The translations under genes and the position numbers were made by a program. From Lentilactobacillus kefiri (GTDB taxonomy: Bacteria > Bacillota > Bacilli > Lactobacillales > Lactobacillaceae), in the NCBI RefSeq assembly GCF_007989105.1, contig NZ_BJVK01000008.1, positions 1-64,000 on the forward strand: 64,000 nt of DNA, read 5' to 3'. Below the pieces are notes generated by a model. The model made no database searches and was not told the DNA's origin. It worked only from the letters and a program-made list of their open reading frames with translations. This document shows positions 63,513-64,000 of the stretch, in pieces; within the stretch, counting starts at the first letter, position 1; the number at the start of each line of letters is the position of its first letter.

Positions 63513-64000
63513 TTACTTAATTGAATAAATTGAACGGTGTGCCAAAGCTTGACGATATGCTGCGTTGGCCAAGTTCACCTGACCAACACCCAAAGTTTGC
63601 GTTGTGGCACCCTTAATCGATCCCGTTGAACGGACATAACTTAACATTGCCCGCATAGGTGAAGTGGTTTGATTTGATTTGAAGTAACCATTCACCAGCT
63701 TGACCGTACTTTGTTTCGTGGAGAAAGCAATAATGGCTTCCGCGGTTGAGTTGGCGTTGGTATAAACCTTGTCCTTAAATGTATATCCAAATGCACCATT
63801 GGGACGAACGGCGTCCTTCAAAAAGCTTTGACCCTTTACGATTGCCGACTTCACTGCGGAACTGGTTGATTTTCCTCTGGCAAGAGCGGTAACCGCCATA
63901 GCAGTTGTATCACTATCCGCACTTGCAGCTTGGTTGTTATATGCCCAGCCATGATTGCCCAATTGGTTCTTAACAATCAGGTTGCTTAACCCATTCTTGG
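63513..64000 (-). CDS. Alpha/alpha-barrel (prenyltransferase/transcobalamin-N-like) protein, 5' end outside window
   Basis: A partial coding region; the frame is open to the window end, so the true start lies beyond 64000. About 160 C-terminal residues are visible. Helical repeats with GWAYNNQAASADSDTTAMAVTALARG and GAFGYTFKDKVYTNANSTAEAIIAFS are typical of terpenoid-cyclase/prenyltransferase-like alpha6-alpha6 barrels. Motif (S/T)ADSDTTAMA is where such secreted barrels bind cofactors in the transcobalamin N-domain. It is upstream of and probably cotranscribed with the DUF4430 gene. Confidence 0.75.
   Translation of the reverse strand, partial: KNGLSNLIVKNQLGNHGWAYNNQAASADSDTTAMAVTALARGKSTSSAVKSAIVKGQSFLKDAVRPNGAFGYTFKDKVYTNANSTAEAIIAFSTKQSTVKLVNGYFKSNQTTSPMRAMLSYVRSTGSIKGATTQTLGVGQVNLANAAYRQALAHRSIYSIK

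Overview
The window looks like the chromosome of a heterofermentative lactobacillus. Base composition, AGGAGG ribosome sites and gene content (PepI-type iminopeptidase, class 1A-type PyrD, PyrR attenuator, MntH-Usp pair) fit Lactobacillaceae. An S-layer-like protein whose N-terminus resembles the Levilactobacillus brevis SlpA type, and two surface proteins with the lactobacillar DUF5776-type C-terminal module, point to the buchneri group (Lentilactobacillus) or a close relative. This placement is an inference. I saw no rRNA, tRNA, IS, prophage or CRISPR.

Layout. 1-11 kb is a cell-surface island: two DUF5776-type proteins, an SlpA-like protein, a CAP-domain protein and small secreted proteins. 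At its centre (3.2-5.5 kb) are four direct-repeat boxes of the form (T/C/A)TTAAG-N5-(T/C/A)TTAAG with an exact 11-bp period. Three of them sit exactly 10 bp from a TA(A/T)TCT -10 box on the minus strand. Next to them lie two homologous, terminator-ended, minus-strand RNAs with a covarying hairpin and repeated anti-Shine-Dalgarno C-tracts. The arrangement closely resembles the CiaR-controlled csRNAs of streptococci. The C-tracts are complementary to unusual poly-G ribosome sites of neighbouring surface-protein genes. I regard this as the best candidate for an undescribed system here. 11-20 kb holds an MFS pump, a membrane-anchored acidic protein, an Lrp regulator with an amino-acid permease, a TetR-type operator pair with no local regulator, a frameshifted xylulokinase-like gene and a second-class UvrA. 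20-23 kb is pyrFED behind a PyrR-type attenuator, with pyrD disrupted by an internal deletion. 23-27 kb has an MFS transporter, a HAD phosphatase, a proline iminopeptidase and YaaA. 27-29 kb is a large secreted protein combining an HEFGH zinc motif with a C-terminal beta-helix. 29-41 kb is a complete, tightly overlapping purEKCSQLFMNHD operon behind a PurBox promoter. 42-48 kb has a Dps-like protein, a heavy-metal chaperone, a CPG-motif P-type ATPase, two oxidoreductases and a DUF5695-type protein split by an in-frame stop and preceded by a perfect cre site. 48-57 kb has AmtB, a NUDIX protein, a broken diacylglycerol-kinase-like gene, an aldehyde dehydrogenase, a DHA2 pump and mntH-uspA. 57-64 kb has MarR, a secreted tyrosine phosphatase, an Rgg-like regulator divergent from an acyl-CoA dehydrogenase-etfB-etfA operon, and a DUF4430 protein next to an alpha/alpha-barrel-like protein, which together resemble a split transcobalamin.

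Four otherwise conserved genes are disrupted (xylB-like, pyrD, DUF5695, dagK-like) by four different lesion types. At least pyrD and dagK carry deletions that are hard to attribute to sequencing error. All functional statements come from reading the sequence; no database search was possible.
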